Source of the DNA: Paragonimus skrjabini miyazakii
Lineage: Eukaryota; Platyhelminthes; Trematoda; Plagiorchiida; Troglotrematidae
DNA length: 64,000 bases
Assembly: GCA_014338405.1 (NCBI GenBank)
Contig: JTDE01000251.1
Location: forward strand, 96,957 to 160,956
Direction: 5' to 3'
Every line of letters starts with the position of its first letter. The stretch's first letter is position 1. Shown one piece after another: positions 59,901 to 64,000 of this stretch. The position numbers were made by a program, and so were the translations under genes. Below the pieces are notes generated by a model. It worked only from the letters and a program-made list of their open reading frames with translations. It had not been told where the DNA came from and ran no database searches.

Positions 59901-60929
59901 AACATCATCTAAAAGTGAGCCAGGGAAACAGTCTTTAATTGCTGTGCAAACACAGTCATGTGTATGAGCTGAAATCCTTCGTATGGGGTATGCATGTACT
60001 AACAATCGAATCTGTTGTATAGAACATAAGATTAGTATTGTCTTCAGCCCTTCGAAGTTATATCATCGTAACGAAAAACTCCTATTCACCTTTTTTTAGT
60101 TGTTATAAAACTGCAGTCTTTCAAATCTTAGGCTTGATCTGCTTTAAAAGACTGCTTCTATAACTAAGATTTATCGCAGTTCCTCAAGAATGAAAGATCG
60201 TGTATTATAAAACATCTGGGACACTAGCTGCTGAAAGGCTGTGCACTGAATATTAATTACAACCAAATTTCTTTCCGCCAGCTTATAAATTCCACAGGTA
60301 TGACGTAACAACCACCTTCAGTCGCTGCCTGGTGCTGCTTTTTAGATTATAGCAATAATTTTGACATGCACTCAATTGCGAATTCCACTGTAACATGTTA
60401 CAACTCAATTAAACTGGCCACGACCATAAGGCAATTGCCAAAACCTATTTCCCTAATCAAATTCAGTTTAAATGTATTCACGATGGCGCAGTACTAAAAT
60501 CTCAACAAGCGTTAAGTTCTAACTTCTGGTTTACTTCCTCCGTCCAGCGTTATGCTTTTGTCCACAAACCGTTTTTCAAGTGTGATAATATTGTATTGAA
60601 TTGTGTATATCAAAATAACGCTAGAAAAAATTCCCCATAGACAACCCTATTGCAACCTCAAGGTGATAAACTTCTATTACTTCAAAAGTGAATTACTTTG
60701 ATTACCGGGAATTGACCGTTTCTATAGCAAAAAATACGATTTTCAGCCGCCATATTTGATTGTTATTCATCCAAAACTGCGTTCCCTTAATCCACTTCAC
60801 CAGTAACGATATAAGACATACATCGCGAGATTCAACGAAGTTTCACATCTACACTCAACAGTCTGTCGCTGATATGCCGTATAAAGTTTGAGAATTTCGT
60901 CAGGAGTATGCTGAAAAATTTTAGAACCA
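56947..60929. other. Non-coding DNA
   Basis: No secure gene. A 46-codon minus frame at 57,898-58,040 has a faint dynamin-like look and is treated as a finding. Other frames lack features. Confidence 0.4.
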
Positions 60930-61590
60930 AGATCCTGCGCAGTCTTCAAGGAACTTTGTCGCGTTCGGATAACGAGTGCTTGCTTTCTACAGATGGCTTG
61001 AAACACATGCAGAACCTATCGTCAACTCAGTTTACGCGGCCACAGTTTGGGGTTCTATTCCTCGGACTGAAGTTTAAAATTTCTCCCAAAAGAGTCGGCC
61101 GATTAAAGACACAAGTGCAATTTGAGAACTTGTATGATCAAATAAAAGACCCTAATACAACATCACAGGACAACGAAGGATGGTTCCGCTCAAAGTTGGT
61201 CGATTTTTCGCACCATTTCCTGACTTCACCGATGCGTCAGCAATGCTGTCTGACATCTGAACATTATCAAGCTCTGAAATAAAGGTTCCGGTACAGTTAC
61301 CATGAACAAGATTGATCATGAGTCTAAAGTGAAAGGTATCCTAGCGGACACACGACAATTTCACACAGACAATACGACGGACAACAACATCTTGATAGAG
61401 AAACAGATCTCAAGAAAGCTCCAAATCTTACTACTACATGGATACGTTTCGCAACTGCAATATAGACAGATGAAGTGATAACAGTCCTTGTTTGTTGATT
61501 GTTTCTATTGCTGTTTCGATCCACATGTCATATATTCCAATGTTTTGCGTTCGTGACTGAAGAGAATAAAGGAAATGTTATTCACTCATT
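60930..61590 (+). pseudogene. Penelope-like element PLE-8: N-terminal region joined to 3' UTR, internal deletion
   Basis: N-terminal part of a PLE protein: FLGLKFKISPKRVGRLK (around 61,050), VQFENLYDQIKD (around 61,117), FRSKLVDFSHHFLTSP (around 61,190) and SEHYQALK (61,253-61,279). One frameshift later come GSGTVTMNKIDHESKV (around 61,289) and LILLHGYVSQLQYRQMK-type sequence to 61,473. The RT palm and nuclease are absent. From about 61,480 the sequence matches the 3' UTR of PLE-6, including TTGCGTTCGTGACTGAAGAG with a hammerhead ruin at 61,557-61,590 (CTGAAGA, eight bases, GAAA). The element thus lost about 1.5 kb between its N-terminal region and its 3' end. Confidence 0.78.
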
Positions 61591-64000
61591 CATACGGTTG
61601 GTTTTAGTCGTCTATTTTTCTGTTTTATTTTCAATATCAGCCGATCGATTAATTCAAGCGAAATGCTTCTCAGAATTTAAAGCTTCACTTTTTCCTTTAA
61701 TATATACGTTTTCGCAGGTTTTACGTTATGAGGTGACAGTTATTCCACTGTTAACTTCCTCCCGTTCTATAAACTGTTATCCTGTTCTGTTTGTCTACCT
61801 TGTTGTTCAAAGGCCTCCCTATACGTTGTTCTTTTAACCTCGTCTAATTGGAAATATATTTGCCTATGTGATCGGGCCTGAAGCCTTCTTCTAAAAACTT
61901 TCAAAACTACCATTATTTTTTCCAAGAAATACATTTATTTTGTTTATCACGTGCCCAGTATAGTTCAGTAATTAGTTGCAATTCATGCCAAAGGCTGGTC
62001 AGCTGCCTGCATATACCTCTAAATAATGAGCGCCGACTTTCGCCTTGTTGCCCCAAGTTTCGGTAAAGACGGATAGTTCATTCAAGGTGTATGTGGTTGG
62101 TGTAAACTAAACAACGCTCAGGTTTGATTGCATCCTTCGAAGCAGTTATACATCGTAACCATCTGCCCTAAAAAAGGAAGCGTTGAACTTTGGTTTCTCC
62201 TATGTTGTATTCCGTTAATAACGCAGGGATCTTACCTCTGGTCAACGTTTGCACTAGACATTCAAGTTTACAACTGCACCAACAGATATATATATACATA
62301 TGACTGAATTGTTCTATCTTAACAACCAGTCACCTTCGTTTGTGTTTACAGTTCCTTGGATGACAATACACCGCAAAAATGTTACCCCCTGGGTACACTA
62401 AAGTTTGTCTTTACTTGACATGACTTGTTTTAGCTGATAAGGACTTGAGTTTAGGCGCATTTGACATTACTCAAAAACAACCTGGTTTGTTTACTGTTGT
62501 TTCATTACGTATACAACAAAAAACCAAAAAGCAATTGAATTAAGAGCCTTTGTCTCTGAACAACCTAATTGGGGTTCTCATGAGTACCATGTGCCCAATC
62601 ATGCCATTGGGCTGAATAGGTCATTTGATAGGCTATCCATTCAAAATTCTATCGTTCTTATCTACCGACCACAATCTGATAGTTCCCGAAATAAGTTTTG
62701 CTGTCTTTACCCAGATTGTTTTTAGATCTGTGCGATGGTCACTGACTACTTTTCCTAAATTTATCAGCTTTACAGCGGCACGTGAAGATTTAAAGATATT
62801 TGTCCATTATTCTGTTTTTACTTGGTTATACAAATAGATATACTAATGTGCAGTAAACAACTAAGTCCGGCAAATTGAATCCAGATACATATATTAACTG
62901 TGAACAGTTCTTCAAAATAAAGTGACCTCATGTGGTGCATGGAGAAAAAACATCTGGGTCGTTAATTACAACCGTCAGTTTTTTTCTTGAACTGTAACAT
63001 GGAATTGACAAGATAGAAAATAGTTTTCCGTAAAACTATGAATAACATTTTTGTGATGTTTCATTGCAATGAACAATCAGTTACTTTATGTTCTGTTCGA
63101 AGGAATATTTGTGGTAATAAAATGTTGGCATGTAGTTTAATTGGTCACGTTGTGAACACATAATTGGCTTACGCAATATGCCAAAGACTTCATTTTTGCG
63201 TTTCTCGAAATTTCCATATGATGGTTTACATCCTCGTTTAGAAGTTTTATTACGGTTTAATTGCAATCTACGAAATTTACATCGTTTGTCATCTCTTTTA
63301 TTTACTAAGCCGCCACAATTTTATTTTGAACGGTACATTTTTGTAGCGATAAAATTTGAAACGTCTTACTGGCTGTTTTTCCCAAATTGTGTATATTATT
63401 TTTTGGTTCGGCATGATATGTTCGCAGCTGTTTACTCCATTCAGTCTTTCCCTTTTGATATCAATTACATCAACAGTTTAACTTCCTTTTGAAACAAAAC
63501 ACGCGCTTTTCAAATGTTTTTTATTTCACGAATTATCCATCAGCGAATTAAGAACAATATGTTGGGATGTCAAATGTTTAATTTGTCAAGAATTTGAAAA
63601 CGAGGCCTGTTGCGGTCATTTTTGCAGAACTGATTAACCAACTCTGGTGACTGTTCACAAAAATAGAGACTCCAACAAATATTTTCCCCGCAGTTAACCA
63701 TGGCTTTTCGGTATTTATAGATTTTCGTCAAACGTTGTCTGGAAGGGCATCCTATGTTTTTGTATTTTCACCTTTGTCGTCATATACAAGCTGATGAAAT
63801 AGTTCACTGGTGAGTGATAGGGTGAATTGCAGATAACCAAAGTAAACCGCAGAGGTAATCCCAATTCAGCATTAAGTGAAAACCGCATAGTCTTAAGGTT
63901 ATTTTCCAGTTAAAGCGTATTCGCTCAAAGTTGTATCTGTCGATAATCTTGTTATTTTGTACAGCGTGGGGTTGCAGGTAAAGTATTTTCTATAAGTTAC
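61591..64000. other. Non-coding AT-rich DNA to window end
   Basis: No supported gene. The frames at 61,499-61,837 and 63,178-63,492 are AT-driven and rich in Phe, Tyr and Leu without motifs. A 13-base segment with perfect splice-like borders near 63,977 is too short to accept. Confidence 0.45.

Noticed and set aside
63960..63990. 13-base micro-exon between TTTTGTACAG and GTAAAG
   Set aside because: Micro-exons occur in schistosomes, but such a match is expected by chance and no neighbouring exon is visible.
1..64000. CRISPR arrays, operons, bacterial promoters or phage genes
   Set aside because: The sequence is clearly eukaryotic with introns and retroelements; no regularly spaced repeats were seen.

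Overview
This is a stretch of flatworm chromosome, most likely from a digenean trematode. The base composition is AT-rich, the one secure host gene has short exons with standard GT-AG introns, and the window is littered with decayed retroelements of types known from trematodes: RTE/SR2-like non-LTR elements, Penelope-like elements (PLEs), a BEL/Pao LTR element, and a short tRNA-promoter repeat carrying a hammerhead ribozyme, reminiscent of schistosome Sm-alpha. Species cannot be fixed from the sequence alone.

Layout. 0-4.2 kb is a nest of broken retroelements: an RTE reverse transcriptase on +, an RTE endonuclease plus 5' leader on -, a 5'-truncated PLE on + that ends in a complete-looking minimal hammerhead ribozyme, and a second RTE 3' half with its 3' UTR. 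5.5-6.8 kb holds the last two coding exons of a TTC8 (BBS8) orthologue, the only host gene I can name. From 6.8 to 20 kb the DNA is non-coding apart from two old copies of the hammerhead short element (11.6 and 15.7 kb) and a 308-bp LTR-like repeat (18.2 kb; inverted partner at 23.6 kb). 20-26 kb carries PLE remnants, a detached RTE 3' tail and a perfect 92-bp inverted repeat. 26.6-27.1 kb is an unidentified 177-codon frame on -. 27.9-28.2 kb is the best copy of the short element: 40-bp terminal inverted repeats, pol III A and B boxes, and a hammerhead with all core bases. A 198-bp palindrome is centred at 29.75 kb. 32-33.7 kb, 39.7-42.9 kb and 60.9-61.6 kb hold more PLE pieces on +. 43-45.35 kb is a BEL/Pao pol remnant. 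47.6-47.9 kb is an inverted pair of short-element copies, 55.5-55.8 kb a second near-full copy, and 56.3-56.95 kb a PLE on - flanked by inverted repeats. There is a 100-N assembly gap at 37,136-37,235.

How the parts relate. At least eight PLE fragments are present, and three of them (1.9, 42.8 and 61.5 kb) keep a hammerhead or its ruin in the same place, downstream of the coding region. The short element also carries a minimal hammerhead and has an inverted copy of its own 3' end at its 5' end, while two PLEs here have inverted partial copies of themselves. I infer, without proof, that the short element is a non-autonomous passenger copied by PLE machinery. None of the retroelement coding regions looks intact.
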